From NCBI GenBank assembly GCA_963775085.1, contig CAVZHO010000002.1, positions 248,001 through 312,000 of the forward strand: a stretch of 64,000 bases of DNA, given 5' to 3'. Under the pieces are notes generated by a model. The model made no database searches. It was not told the DNA's origin and worked only from the letters and a program-made list of their open reading frames with translations. Numbering within the stretch: position 1 is the stretch's first letter; each line of letters starts with the position of its first letter. This document shows positions 55,920 through 64,000 of the stretch, in pieces. The translations under genes were made by a program, and so were the position numbers. Source of the stretch: JAAFIP01 sp963775085 (GTDB taxonomy: Bacteria; Pseudomonadota; Gammaproteobacteria; Burkholderiales; Burkholderiaceae_C).

Positions 55920-55937
55920 GCATGGGTGAATTCATTC

Positions 55938-55994
55938 GCTATTAATTTTGTAGCTGCTTACGTCCAGATGACAAGGACTATCGGCATATTTCAC
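55938..55994 (+). repeat. dispersed ~54-bp repeat, copy 11
   Basis: GCTATTAATTTTGTAGCTGC, then TTACGTCCAGATGACAAGGA and CTATCGGCATATTT. This intergenic copy is close to the consensus. Confidence 0.85.
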
Positions 55995-56559
55995 CATAAA
56001 TATGCTCTGGATTCCCATTGGGAAAGATATCTTGAGAAAGAGTTAATGCTGCCGCTTTTGCGCGCTCGGCTGGACTCAAAGCACTCTTCTATGACCACTA
56101 CCGAGGGGTTTATCCGTCTTACCAAGGACATTCAGCCCCCGGTTCACGCGACGAAGGGGGCTTCCAATTTGCCGCTGAGATGCCCGAACGTGTGAAATTG
56201 GCGTGGATCCAAGTAACCGTACTTGATGATGTTGTCCGGCAACTAGCGCCTGAGTCGTCAATAATACATTGCCCGCGCATCAGCGGTTCCATTCCAGGGC
56301 TAGATCGATTTGACCTTGCTCCCGGTACGGGACGCTCATGCAATAGTCACTTTGTCCGTGGATGTGGACATTGGTCGCCCACCGTTTTCAATTGTCTTCC
56401 CCGTTGTATGTTCGCGTCCACATTGACTCACTTGGCGGTTGCACCATCGTCACCGCAGTGACGCTAACCCTTGAATCGAGAGGACTTGACATTGCAAGCA
56501 GGTAGAATTTCAGATGTCAAGCGTTGTACTCAGGTATGCGCAATTTTTAGTCTCATCTT
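55995..56559. other. non-coding stretch, no gene recognised
   Basis: Between two repeat copies inside the inverted 203-bp pair. Open frames here are short (up to 93 codons) and none resembles a known protein or has a good ribosome-binding site. It could be a decayed gene or mobile element. Confidence 0.5.
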
Positions 56560-56608
56560 TGCTCATCGCCATTACGACTAAAGCGTAAGCAGCTGCAAAA
56601 AATAGAGC
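56560..56608 (-). repeat. dispersed ~54-bp repeat, degenerate copy 12
   Basis: On the minus strand: GCTCTATTTTTTGCAGCTGC, then TTACGCTTTAGTCG. The left half is well kept and the right half is worn. Confidence 0.55.
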
Positions 56609-56629
56609 AACGTGCCCCCACCCTTCGGA

Positions 56630-56832
56630 TACCCAAAGCGCACTGCTGCGGTGCAATGCCTACGCCACCCGATAAGAGCCCCGGGCTCGAGGAACGGAGA
56701 AATTTGGGATCAGAAACGTCGGTGTTTGAGCGAAGCGAGTTTCGACGTTTCCCCAAATTTTGAGTACCGCAGATGCTCCCCCGAAGGGGCCGGTGCTCGG
56801 GTGGCGTGGGCATTGCGCCGTAGCAGTGCGCG
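56630..56832 (-). repeat. 203-bp palindromic element, copy B
   Basis: The reverse-orientation partner of copy A at 55717: the same length, ends and inner hairpin (GAGCGAAGCGAGTTTCGAC), with scattered differences. Together they bracket about 710 bases of non-coding sequence. Confidence 0.85.
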
Positions 56833-56861
56833 TTCCAGTACGCAAACACAGACTAAGAAGC

Positions 56862-56914
56862 GCTACCGTTACGATAGCTGCTTACGCTATATTCCATTGG
56901 CCTAGAGGCCTAAA
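56862..56914 (+). repeat. dispersed ~54-bp repeat, copy 13
   Basis: GCTACCGTTACGATAGCTGC, then TTACGCTATATTCCATTGGC and CTAGAGGCC. It lies 12 bases from the end of the flavoprotein gene. Confidence 0.7.
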
Positions 56915-56925
56915 TGCACAATAAA

Positions 56926-58365
56926 TCAGGCGGTAGAAAGCAGCCTAGGCATATTCCCCATAGCCGCCATCGCCTGGCTACGCAGCTTCCCCATGATCGT
57001 CATTTTTTCCGTATCGCCAGGGTCAACAGAAGCCATGAGTTTGCCGAAACCGTCCAAGCGGCTATTGCGCATCCACTCGCGCAGGGTTTTGTCTTGGCCC
57101 CACTGGGCTTGGTTGGCCATGTTGGCCTGGATGGTGCGCACGTAGTCTGCCAGGGTGTGAGGGAAGGGCACGTTGCCGCACAGCCTGTTTTTGAGTGCGT
57201 CGCTCTGCGCGTCGTTGCCGTAATGCGCTTCTACATAGGCGATCATCGCGGCGCTGAAGGTGGGCAGGGGGGCGCGTACCAGTTGCAGCACCAGCTTGCC
57301 CGGCTGAAATATCGGCTGCAAGGGGCGGGGCTCTACGGCGGACGCGGTGCAGTCTATGCACAGCGTGCCTGCGCCCATGGCTACGCGGCCACCATCTAGC
57401 ACCAGCGCGTCGGGTGCAATGGCTTGCACACGGCCCATGCGCACTACGTTGGTGATGCGGCGCAGGATCTCTACTTCGCCCACCGACATCGTGGCAAAGT
57501 GGAACATGCTGGGCGTGTGGTCGGGGTAGATGCGCAGCATTTGGCCGCTGGCCTCCAGGCGCAAAAACAAATCATCCACGCTGGTGGCGTTGGCAAAGCA
57601 TTCCATCTGCGCGGCCTGTCCGCCGATGGAGTGGTTGAAAAATTCTGCACCGGGCTGCGTCGTCAGGCGGTTGACCAGCCACGAGTCGCGCGGCATCACC
57701 CAGGTAATGGCCTCGGGCGCTACGCCGCAGCCCTGCAGCCACAGAGCCGCGTCCATGGCGGTTTTGCCCGCGCCCAAGATGGCGTAGTGGCGGGGGCGCT
57801 CGGTCTTGCCCTGCCAAAGCTGGGTGAGGGCATTGGGCGTGACCAGGCGCACGCCCGGGGCTACGCTGAATTTGGGCGTGTGGGTGGCGGGCACGCTGGG
57901 ACCAAAGTAGTTGGCATCGACCAGTTTTTTGCGCACCGTGACCTGGGTTTGCACGCCCGACAGGAGGGATTCAAACCGCGCCACATGCTGGTCGCCCTGT
58001 TGCGCAACGCCCAGGTAATTGCACATCGGGTGGTAGCGCACGCGACCCGTGGGCAGCAGCTTTTCTTGCATCACTTTGTCAAAATAGCCGTTCACCTGCG
58101 CACCCGAGGCTAGCTCGTACAGGCCCTGGTTGGCACCCGCCGTGTCTTTGCGCAGGCTGCCCAGCTCCAGTGAGTTCACGCCGTAGAAGGCGGACGGCTG
58201 GTGCAAACTCACAAATGGGTAGGCATCGTTCCAGTGACCGCCCGGTTTGGCGTGGCGGTCTACGACGGTGATGTGGGCATCGGTCTCTTGCACCAGGGTG
58301 TCGCCAAACGCCAAACCGGCTGCGCCACTGCCAATGATCAAATAGTCTGTCTCGGTGTTTTCCAT
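56926..58365 (-). CDS. FAD/NAD(P)-dependent oxidoreductase
   Basis: A 479-residue flavoprotein from the ATG at 58365 (MENTETDYLIIGSGAAGLAF); the open frame upstream of this has no family features. The FAD motif is IIGSGAAGLAFGDTL, followed by a GGHWNDAYPFVSLHQPS block like flavin monooxygenases. The second nucleotide-binding site is YAILGAGKTAMDAALWLQGC. The substrate is unknown. It is divergent from the dehydrogenase at 58556. Confidence 0.85.
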   Translation of the reverse strand: MENTETDYLIIGSGAAGLAFGDTLVQETDAHITVVDRHAKPGGHWNDAYPFVSLHQPSAFYGVNSLELGSLRKDTAGANQGLYELASGAQVNGYFDKVMQEKLLPTGRVRYHPMCNYLGVAQQGDQHVARFESLLSGVQTQVTVRKKLVDANYFGPSVPATHTPKFSVAPGVRLVTPNALTQLWQGKTERPRHYAILGAGKTAMDAALWLQGCGVAPEAITWVMPRDSWLVNRLTTQPGAEFFNHSIGGQAAQMECFANATSVDDLFLRLEASGQMLRIYPDHTPSMFHFATMSVGEVEILRRITNVVRMGRVQAIAPDALVLDGGRVAMGAGTLCIDCTASAVEPRPLQPIFQPGKLVLQLVRAPLPTFSAAMIAYVEAHYGNDAQSDALKNRLCGNVPFPHTLADYVRTIQANMANQAQWGQDKTLREWMRNSRLDGFGKLMASVDPGDTEKMTIMGKLRSQAMAAMGNMPRLLSTA

Positions 58366-58555
58366 GGGGATCCCTTCATGTGCCAGACCACAGCTTAAAG
58401 CGTGGGGTGATCGTTTTGGCAGGACAGCGGTAAAAATAAACGGCACCAGCGTTGCGTGCTGTGCGGGACAAGCGGTGGGCGACGGGCCGTGGCTGTGAGG
58501 TACAGTTAACCACCGTACAGCCCGCCACACCATCGCCCACACACCGGAGACCGCT

Positions 58556-59698
58556 ATGACCACCCCCATCCCCACCACCGCGTTGCAACTGCGCTCCCTG
58601 GTCAAACCCAGCGGCGAGCTGGAGCTGTCCTTGCACAGCATCCCCGTACCCAGCCCATCACCTGATGAAGTGCTGATCCGGGTGCAGGCTACGCCTTTGA
58701 ACCCATCGGATATTGGCCTGCTGTTTGGTGCGGCTGACGTCTCTACTGCCAAGGCATCTGGGACTGCGAATAGCCCGGTAGTGACCATGCAGATTGCGCA
58801 AGTCGCTATGAAAAGTATGGCGGGCCGGATGGGCCAGTCGATGCCTGTGGGCAACGAAGGTGCAGGCTTGGTGGTGGCTGCGGGCAGCTCCGCCGCTGCG
58901 CAAGCCTTGCTGGGCAAGACGGTGGCCGTGCTGGGCGGAGCGATGTATTCGCAGTACCGCAACGCGCGCGCCGATCAATGCCTGGTGTTGCCCGCAGGCA
59001 CCAGCGCCGCCGAGGGCGCGTCGTGCTTCATCAACCCGCTGACCGCGCTTGGCTTTATTGAGACTCTGCGCCACGAAGGCCATAAGGCCTTGGTACACAC
59101 GGCAGCCGCATCGAATCTGGGCCAAATGCTGGTCAAAATCTGCAACGAAGACAAGATCGGCCTGGTCAACATCGTGCGTAAACCTGAGCAAGTGGCCCTG
59201 CTCAAATCACTAGGCGCAGAGCATGTGTGCAACGCCGAGTCGCCTACTTTTATGGATGACCTCACCGCCGCTCTGGTCGCCACTGGTGCCACACTGGCCT
59301 TTGATGCCACGGGGGGTGGCAAACTGGCCGGGCAAATCCTCACCTGCATGGAAGCCGCGCTGAATAAAACCAGCAAAGAGTACAGCCGCTACGGCAGCAC
59401 CACGCACAAGCAGGTGTACCTCTACGGTGGGCTGGACACCAGCCCCACCACCTTCAACCGCAGCTTCGGCATGGCCTGGGGCATGGGCGGCTGGCTGGTG
59501 TTCTCGTATCTGCAAAAGCTGGGCAGCGGCAAAATGCTGCAACTCAAGGCCCGCGTTGCGTCCGAGCTGAAAACCACTTTTGCCAGCCACTACTCCAAAG
59601 AGGTGTCATTGGCCGAGGCGCTGCAACTGGGCGAGATCGCCGTGTATGGGCAGCGCGCTACAGCGACGAAGTATTTGATCAACCCCAGCAAGGCATAG
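58556..59698 (+). CDS. zinc-type/quinone oxidoreductase-like MDR family protein
   Basis: A medium-chain dehydrogenase/reductase of 380 residues. The N-terminal GroES-like domain has VLIRVQATPLNPSDIGLLFG and GNEGAGLVVAAGSSAAAQAL. The cofactor domain has HTAAASNLGQMLVKICNED in place of the classical glycine motif, and LAFDATGGGKLAGQILTCME. It lacks the usual zinc-ligand cysteines. It is followed after 9 bases by a serine hydrolase gene. Confidence 0.85.
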   Translation: MTTPIPTTALQLRSLVKPSGELELSLHSIPVPSPSPDEVLIRVQATPLNPSDIGLLFGAADVSTAKASGTANSPVVTMQIAQVAMKSMAGRMGQSMPVGNEGAGLVVAAGSSAAAQALLGKTVAVLGGAMYSQYRNARADQCLVLPAGTSAAEGASCFINPLTALGFIETLRHEGHKALVHTAAASNLGQMLVKICNEDKIGLVNIVRKPEQVALLKSLGAEHVCNAESPTFMDDLTAALVATGATLAFDATGGGKLAGQILTCMEAALNKTSKEYSRYGSTTHKQVYLYGGLDTSPTTFNRSFGMAWGMGGWLVFSYLQKLGSGKMLQLKARVASELKTTFASHYSKEVSLAEALQLGEIAVYGQRATATKYLINPSKA

Positions 59699-59707
59699 GA
59701 CCATTGC

Positions 59708-60904
59708 ATGCATCCCCCCAGTTTAGAACGCATTACCCGCATCGTACAAGCAGATATTGACGTAGGCCGCCTGCCTGGTGCGGTGATGCTGGTGCACAAA
59801 GACGGCAAAACGGTATTTGACCAAGCGCTGGGCCAGCGCGACCCGGATGCGCCGGATGCCATGCGCACCGACAGCATTTTTCGCATTTACTCCATGACCA
59901 AACCCATCGCCTCGGTGGGGCTGATGATGCTGGTAGAGGACGGCCTGGTGCAGATTGCCGACCCCGTGGCTAAATATTTACCCGAGTTTGAGGGCCTCAC
60001 GCTGGGTGTAGAGGGCCGAGACGAGGTGGGCCAGCCGCAACTGGATCGCATCCCGCTGACCGCGTTGCCCGGTGCCCGCGCGCCCACGGTGCAAGACCTG
60101 CTGCGCCATACCAGTGGTTTGACCTACGGCATCTTTGGTGACTCGATGGTGAAAGCGGTCTACCGTAAGGCCGGCGTAGAGCAGGGCAAGCTGAGCAATA
60201 CCGAATTCTCAGAACGCCTGGCCACATTGCCCTTGGCCTACGCGCCCGGTACGGTGTGGGAATACAGCCGCTCTACCGACATTGTGGGCGCGCTGATCGA
60301 ACGCGTCAGCGGACAAACGCTGGGTGCGTATCTGCAAGCACGCATCTTTGGCCCTTTGGGTATGGTGGACACCGGTTTTGCCGTACCTACTGCGCAGCAG
60401 CCGCGCATCGCCCAGCCCTTTGCCATCGACCCCGACAGCGCCACGCTGGCGGTGCGTCTGCTGGACACCAGCAAAGTCCCGGTATACGAATCCGCCGGCG
60501 GCGGCCTGCTGTCGACCGCGCCCGACTACCTGCGCTTTGCCCGTATGTTGCTGGCGGGCGGCACGCTGGAGGGCGTGCGTATCTTGTCGGCCAAAACCAT
60601 TGCGCTGATGACCAGCGACCATTTGGGCAGCGACATCATCCGCGCCAGCCGCATGCCCGGCACCAATACCGACTACATCCCTGGCCCGGGCTACGGCTTC
60701 GGCCTGGGCTTTGCGGTGCGCTTGGGCGGCGGTGAGGCGAGCAATGCAGGCAGCCCAGGCGACTACGCATGGGGTGGCCTGGCGGGCACGTATTTCTGGA
60801 ACGACCCGAAAGAAAACCTCACGGCCATCTGGATGATGCAAGGGCCTTACCAGCGGGAGCACTACCGTAACCTGTTCAAGAACCTGGTGTACGGGGCGTT
60901 TTGA
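59708..60904 (+). CDS. serine hydrolase, class C beta-lactamase-related
   Basis: A 398-residue hydrolase with the SxxK nucleophile in IYSMTKPIASVGLMMLVEDG, the second motif in WEYSRSTDIVGALIERVSG, and the C-terminal GLGFAVRL and WGGLAGTYFWNDP segment. No signal peptide is seen. Members act as esterases or D-aminopeptidases more often than as true beta-lactamases. It probably shares a transcript with the upstream MDR gene. Confidence 0.9.
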   Translation: MHPPSLERITRIVQADIDVGRLPGAVMLVHKDGKTVFDQALGQRDPDAPDAMRTDSIFRIYSMTKPIASVGLMMLVEDGLVQIADPVAKYLPEFEGLTLGVEGRDEVGQPQLDRIPLTALPGARAPTVQDLLRHTSGLTYGIFGDSMVKAVYRKAGVEQGKLSNTEFSERLATLPLAYAPGTVWEYSRSTDIVGALIERVSGQTLGAYLQARIFGPLGMVDTGFAVPTAQQPRIAQPFAIDPDSATLAVRLLDTSKVPVYESAGGGLLSTAPDYLRFARMLLAGGTLEGVRILSAKTIALMTSDHLGSDIIRASRMPGTNTDYIPGPGYGFGLGFAVRLGGGEASNAGSPGDYAWGGLAGTYFWNDPKENLTAIWMMQGPYQREHYRNLFKNLVYGAF

Positions 60905-61504
60905 CCTGCTGCAGTGGGCCAAGAGTGCATCAACAGGTGCGTCCCCCTTGCCTTGCCCTGTGACAAACGGGAAACGAGCGGCGCAGACCCGACCGCGCTG
61001 GAGGCCCATCTCTCACACGATAGCCGCAGGCAAAGCGTAATGACACCCGCGATCAAGCCCAAACTGCCCCTTTTATCGGGCTTGTGCAAACGCGCCTGGA
61101 ATGCACAGCGTAGGTTGTTGCTACATATTTTGTAGCTCATCCCACTTTTTCTATTGGGCTGCAGACCGATTTATCTAAAACTTTAACTGCTCAGCACCGC
61201 CGTGGTGACGGCTTCAGTGCGGCGGGTAATTTCAATTAGTTACATTTGTTGTAATTCGCTACTACCTGACGCCGATACACACCCATCGCACTAAAAGCCT
61301 GATGTCTATCTGTCATTTAGGTGACAGGGCGGATTTAGTACGGCTCGGCATCAGAGAACGCAGGCACGGAAGTAGGTAGGTTTTCCGGGTATTGCCGGGC
61401 CGCTGCGTCGGCAAAAGAATGCGTCCATGGGCGGTAGTTTTAATGTTAACGCACAACGGGGCCCAGCTTTTCAATGTGTTGATGCAGACCAATAGGAGAA
61501 TGCC
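60905..61504. other. 600-bp intergenic region
   Basis: No convincing gene. It holds a CAAGCCC/GGGCTTG stem at 61054-61084 without a T-run, a copy of the dispersed repeat at 61120-61172, and a perfect 6-bp inverted repeat CTGTCA-N6-TGACAG at 61310-61327 that could be an operator. A good ribosome-binding site (AGGAGA) lies at its right end before the metallophosphoesterase. Confidence 0.5.
61120..61172 (+). repeat. dispersed ~54-bp repeat, copy 14
   Basis: GCTACATATTTTGTAGCTCA, then CCCACTTTTTCTATTGGGCT and GCAGACCGATTT. It is more diverged than the others in the right half. Confidence 0.65.
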
Positions 61505-62602
61505 ATGCAGCCAGCAAACCAAAATAATCTTTGTGGCGTTGCGGTTCCCCCCGTCATCTCGACCGGCGTGACCGGGGAAGGCTATGTCTATGACGGTGGC
61601 CGCAACGCGCTACACGTAGGCTGGAGCCGTAGGGGATTCGTGGAGACGCTGGGGTTGGCGGGAGTCACGCTGGCCGCGGTACCGCTGGGGTCCTTGCTGC
61701 TGCCCGGCAAAGCCCACGCCAAAACACCGGCCGAGGATTTCACGTTTGCCATCCTGGCGGACAGCCACACCATGGGCAAGAAAAACAGCCCCATGAAGGT
61801 GCGGTTGGAGGCAGCTATCAAGCAGATCAACGCCATGAACCCGGCGCCCGATTTCGTCATGTACCTGGGCGACGCCATTACCGACGGTACGCTGGAGGAG
61901 TTCAAGTATTTTGAGGAAATCATCGCCGGGCTGAAACCCACCATCCATTATTTGGCCGGTGAGCATGACTGGTACCTGGATATGGGCGAGTACTACATGC
62001 GCCACATGATCAAACGCGCCATGCCCTACTACTCGTTTGACCACAAGGGCGCGCACATCATGGCGCTGCACGGCTGCAATTTGAGCGACTTCTGGAGCAG
62101 CCGAAACTTGAGCCTGGAAGAACGGATGAAGGTGGCAGGTGATATCAACGACCCGTCCCAGGGTACCTTTGCGCTGGGACGCGCCCAGCTGGACTGGATG
62201 GAACGCGATCTGGCAAGCGTGCCCAAGGATGCCCCGTTGCTGATCTTCAGCCACGTACCGCTGTACCAGTACCACAAACCCTGGAATTTCTGGACCCAGG
62301 ACGCAGACCTGGCCCACGCCCTCCTCAAGCCGTTTAGCAACGTGCAGGTGTTTCATGCGCATGTGCACCAACTGGTAGAGCACCAGATTGCGAATATGAA
62401 ATTTACCGGGATTTTGTCCACCTCCTGGCCGCACCCTTACCCCGAGAGCTACCACACGCTGGGCCTGACCGGCCAGATGCCGCGCCCGAACCCGTCCAAG
62501 CTGTTTGACGGTCTGGGTTGGCATATCGCCAGGGTGCAGGGCAGCAGTGGCAAGGTGAGCCATGAGGATATTTTGTGGACCCTCACGCCGCCGACGGGTT
62601 GA
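61505..62602 (+). CDS. metallophosphoesterase, Tat-exported
   Basis: A 365-residue calcineurin-like phosphoesterase. The twin-arginine signal is SRRGFVETLGLAGVTLAAV, set unusually far in (about residue 40). Metal-binding motifs are FAILADSHTMG, MYLGDAITDG, LAGEHDWYL (GNHD variant), FSHVPLYQYH and VFHAHVHQLV. It starts after an AGGAGA box. A cytochrome c gene and a HiPIP gene follow in the same direction, so the substrate may be linked to an electron-transfer role; that link is inference. Confidence 0.85.
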   Translation: MQPANQNNLCGVAVPPVISTGVTGEGYVYDGGRNALHVGWSRRGFVETLGLAGVTLAAVPLGSLLLPGKAHAKTPAEDFTFAILADSHTMGKKNSPMKVRLEAAIKQINAMNPAPDFVMYLGDAITDGTLEEFKYFEEIIAGLKPTIHYLAGEHDWYLDMGEYYMRHMIKRAMPYYSFDHKGAHIMALHGCNLSDFWSSRNLSLEERMKVAGDINDPSQGTFALGRAQLDWMERDLASVPKDAPLLIFSHVPLYQYHKPWNFWTQDADLAHALLKPFSNVQVFHAHVHQLVEHQIANMKFTGILSTSWPHPYPESYHTLGLTGQMPRPNPSKLFDGLGWHIARVQGSSGKVSHEDILWTLTPPTG

Positions 62603-62657
62603 TGCCTGGCTGCGCACCCGTCAGTTCAATGCATTCGTCATCTTTTCGGAGGCCATC

Positions 62658-63128
62658 ATGACACCGATCATTCAAAAAATGTTGCCAACAGCGGCAGTCG
62701 TGCTCATCACGCTGGTGTTGGCCTGGCATGGCGTGGCCACGCCGCAGGAGGCGCCCAAGCGGCCGCGCGGCGTCCATGTGCAAAGCCCCAAGCTAGACCC
62801 GGATCTGGTGCATAAGACCAAGGTAGAAACCGACAAGGCGATCAAGCGTGGGGAGGTGCTGTGGAAGGACCGCCAGCTGGGCACCAATGGCCAGAACTGC
62901 AATATGTGCCATCCCAACGCGGCGGCCACCCATCCCGAGACCTTTCCCAAGTTCAAGCAGCAATTTCGCCGGGTGGTAACGGTGCAAGAGTTTATTAACT
63001 GGTGCATCGTTGCCGCCATGCGTGGTGACAGCCTGGAGATTGGCAGTGAAGAGCTCACCGCGCTGGAGGCCTACCAAGCCTATGAAAACCGCGGCCAGAT
63101 CATGGAGATCGGTGTTCCCGGACCCTGA
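62658..63128 (+). CDS. c-type cytochrome, exported or membrane-anchored
   Basis: A 156-residue monoheme cytochrome from the ATG at 62658, which has GGAGG upstream. One N-terminal hydrophobic span (AAVVLITLVLAWHGVATP) serves as signal or anchor. The heme site is NCNMCHPNAAATHPETFPKF (CxxCH), and a downstream methionine in AAMRGDSLEIG could be the axial ligand. It lies 55 bases after the metallophosphoesterase and 35 before the HiPIP. Confidence 0.9.
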   Translation: MTPIIQKMLPTAAVVLITLVLAWHGVATPQEAPKRPRGVHVQSPKLDPDLVHKTKVETDKAIKRGEVLWKDRQLGTNGQNCNMCHPNAAATHPETFPKFKQQFRRVVTVQEFINWCIVAAMRGDSLEIGSEELTALEAYQAYENRGQIMEIGVPGP

Positions 63129-63163
63129 GTTTAATTTGAGCCTATTTTTTAAAAGGAAGCATC

Positions 63164-63478
63164 ATGACAATCAATCGCAGAACCTTTGCCATTCGATCCA
63201 TTCTGGGCAGTGCCGCGCTGGTTGCGGTGGACTTGTCGCAGGCGCAGGCCGCGATGCTGGTGGAAACCAGCCCGCAGGCCAGCGCGCTGGGGTACAAGGC
63301 AGACGCCAGCAAGATCGACAGCGCCCAACAACCGAAATACGCCACCGGACAAAAATGTGCCACTTGCCAGATGTTCAATGCCAAACAGCCCAGCCCCGCA
63401 CCGGGGGCGTGCGCTATCTTTCCGGGCAAGCTCGTCAGTGGTGAGGGCTGGTGCAGCGCCTTCGTACCCAAGGCGTAG
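63164..63478 (+). CDS. high-potential iron-sulfur protein (HiPIP), Tat-exported
   Basis: A 104-residue periplasmic electron carrier. The signal NRRTFAIRSILGSAALVAV is of twin-arginine type. Cluster cysteines are in KCATCQMF, GACAIFPG and GWCSAFVPKA. It has the same plan as the HiPIP at 7827 but is only moderately similar. Position after a cytochrome c gene suggests the two exchange electrons. Confidence 0.93.
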   Translation: MTINRRTFAIRSILGSAALVAVDLSQAQAAMLVETSPQASALGYKADASKIDSAQQPKYATGQKCATCQMFNAKQPSPAPGACAIFPGKLVSGEGWCSAFVPKA

Positions 63479-63590
63479 GGTTGAGACAGAGTGGCGAGTG
63501 GCCACGGCAGCCTCCTGGTAATGTTCAACGGATTTGAAGAGGTGCGATTGAGTGTTGGCTGTTGATTGAAAGCTGAATCGGGAGGCCCAC

Positions 63591-64000
63591 TCAACTCATG
63601 ATGCCAATCTGCCAAGGCACAAATTCATAGTCGCCCAGGCCCAGCTTTTCGCTCTTGGAGGCTTCGCCTGAGGCCGTGCGCAAGAAGAGTTCGAAGATTT
63701 GTTGCCCCATCTCCTGCACCGACACTGTGCCGTCCAAAATCTCGCCGCAGTTGATGTCCATGTCTTCTGCCAGCTTGTGGAACATGGGGCTATTGGTAGC
63801 CAGTTTGATGCACGGCGCGGGCTTGGAGCCGAACATCGAGCCACGCCCGGTGGTGAAAGCAATCAGGTTGGCACCGCCGGCAATTTGCCCGGTGGCCGAC
63901 ACCGGGTCAAAACCTGGGGTGTCCATAAAGACAAAGCCCTTGGCGGTGACGGGCTCGGCGTATTTATAGACTTGCATCAGCGGGCCGGTGCCGCCCTTCA
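63591..64000 (-). CDS. UxaA-family hydrolase (altronate/galactarate dehydratase-like), C-terminal part
   Basis: The gene runs off the right edge; the last 135 or so residues are present. GFVFMDTPGFDPVSATGQIA, GGANLIAFTTGRGSMFG, PAPCIKLATNSPMF and DMDINCGEILDGT are typical of the C-terminal domain of altronate dehydratase-like enzymes. The substrate cannot be told from this part. Confidence 0.85.
   Translation of the reverse strand, partial: KGGTGPLMQVYKYAEPVTAKGFVFMDTPGFDPVSATGQIAGGANLIAFTTGRGSMFGSKPAPCIKLATNSPMFHKLAEDMDINCGEILDGTVSVQEMGQQIFELFLRTASGEASKSEKLGLGDYEFVPWQIGIMS

Noticed and set aside
55377..55929. Open frames through the 203-bp palindromes (55377-55892, 55546-55929, 56553-56905)
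   Set aside because: They owe their length to palindromic GC-rich repeat sequence and the end of acs; the products of copies A and B mirror each other.
61310..61327. CTGTCA-N6-TGACAG as a second LexA box
   Set aside because: The arms are perfect but the CTGT to ACAG spacing is 10, not 8, so it does not fit LexA. It may be another regulator's site.

Overview
The window looks like chromosome of a betaproteobacterium of the Comamonadaceae, most like Rhodoferax. The gene families and local orders support this (gltA-sdhE-sdhBADC; ftsY back to back with two M16 peptidases and rsmD; recJ next to an rpfE-like gene; two high-potential iron-sulfur proteins), as does a short dispersed repeat of a kind I associate with this family. 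The assignment is from recognition, not from a search. No tRNA, rRNA or CRISPR array was seen.

Layout. 1-5.8 kb: start of a fumarylacetoacetate-hydrolase-family gene, a 230-bp palindrome, then gltA and the succinate dehydrogenase operon, all on the minus strand. 6-10.9 kb: a light and oxidative-stress cluster (HiPIP, DUF2256, iron-sulfur photolyase, NDUFA9-like protein, SDR, glutathione peroxidase, TIGR03643). 10.9-18.3 kb: a worn accessory stretch with an exonuclease/GIY-YIG gene, a frameshifted MmeI-like restriction-modification gene, a DUF433 antitoxin remnant, an IS4-family element, a two-gene unit behind a LexA-type box, and an internally deleted SRAP gene. 18.3-24.7 kb: recJ, rpfE-like, lolC/E-lolD, and a vapBC-like toxin-antitoxin pair between two 151-bp direct repeats. 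24.7-37.3 kb: eleven tightly packed minus-strand genes centred on arsenosugar synthesis (arsS, two glycosyltransferases, arsM), followed by a VTT-flavoprotein fusion, DUF547, DUF3047, ATP-grasp, two YHS lipoproteins and an acyl-CoA ligase. A divergent MTA-phosphorylase-like gene sits beside arsS. 37.3-53.6 kb: housekeeping and catabolism (ftsY, M16 peptidases, rsmD, acyl-CoA synthetase, aldo/keto reductase, eutBC, murI, class I fumarase, YqhA family). 53.7-64 kb: acs with three frameshifts, a pair of inverted 203-bp palindromes, redox enzymes, a metallophosphoesterase-cytochrome c-HiPIP set, and the end of a UxaA-family gene.

Three signals stand out. First, a roughly 54-bp repeat occurs at least fourteen times. 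In five unrelated proteins it is read in the same frame and inserts a similar peptide, and in two secreted proteins it supplies the signal peptide. Second, the arsenosugar operon carries several downstream genes with no assigned step. Third, a LexA-type box stands before a proline-rich mini-ORF and a two-transmembrane SLATT-like protein.

Ten apparent single-base insertions, and no deletions, break six genes. An insertion bias this one-sided suggests sequence error as much as real gene decay, so the frameshifted genes should be read with that in mind.
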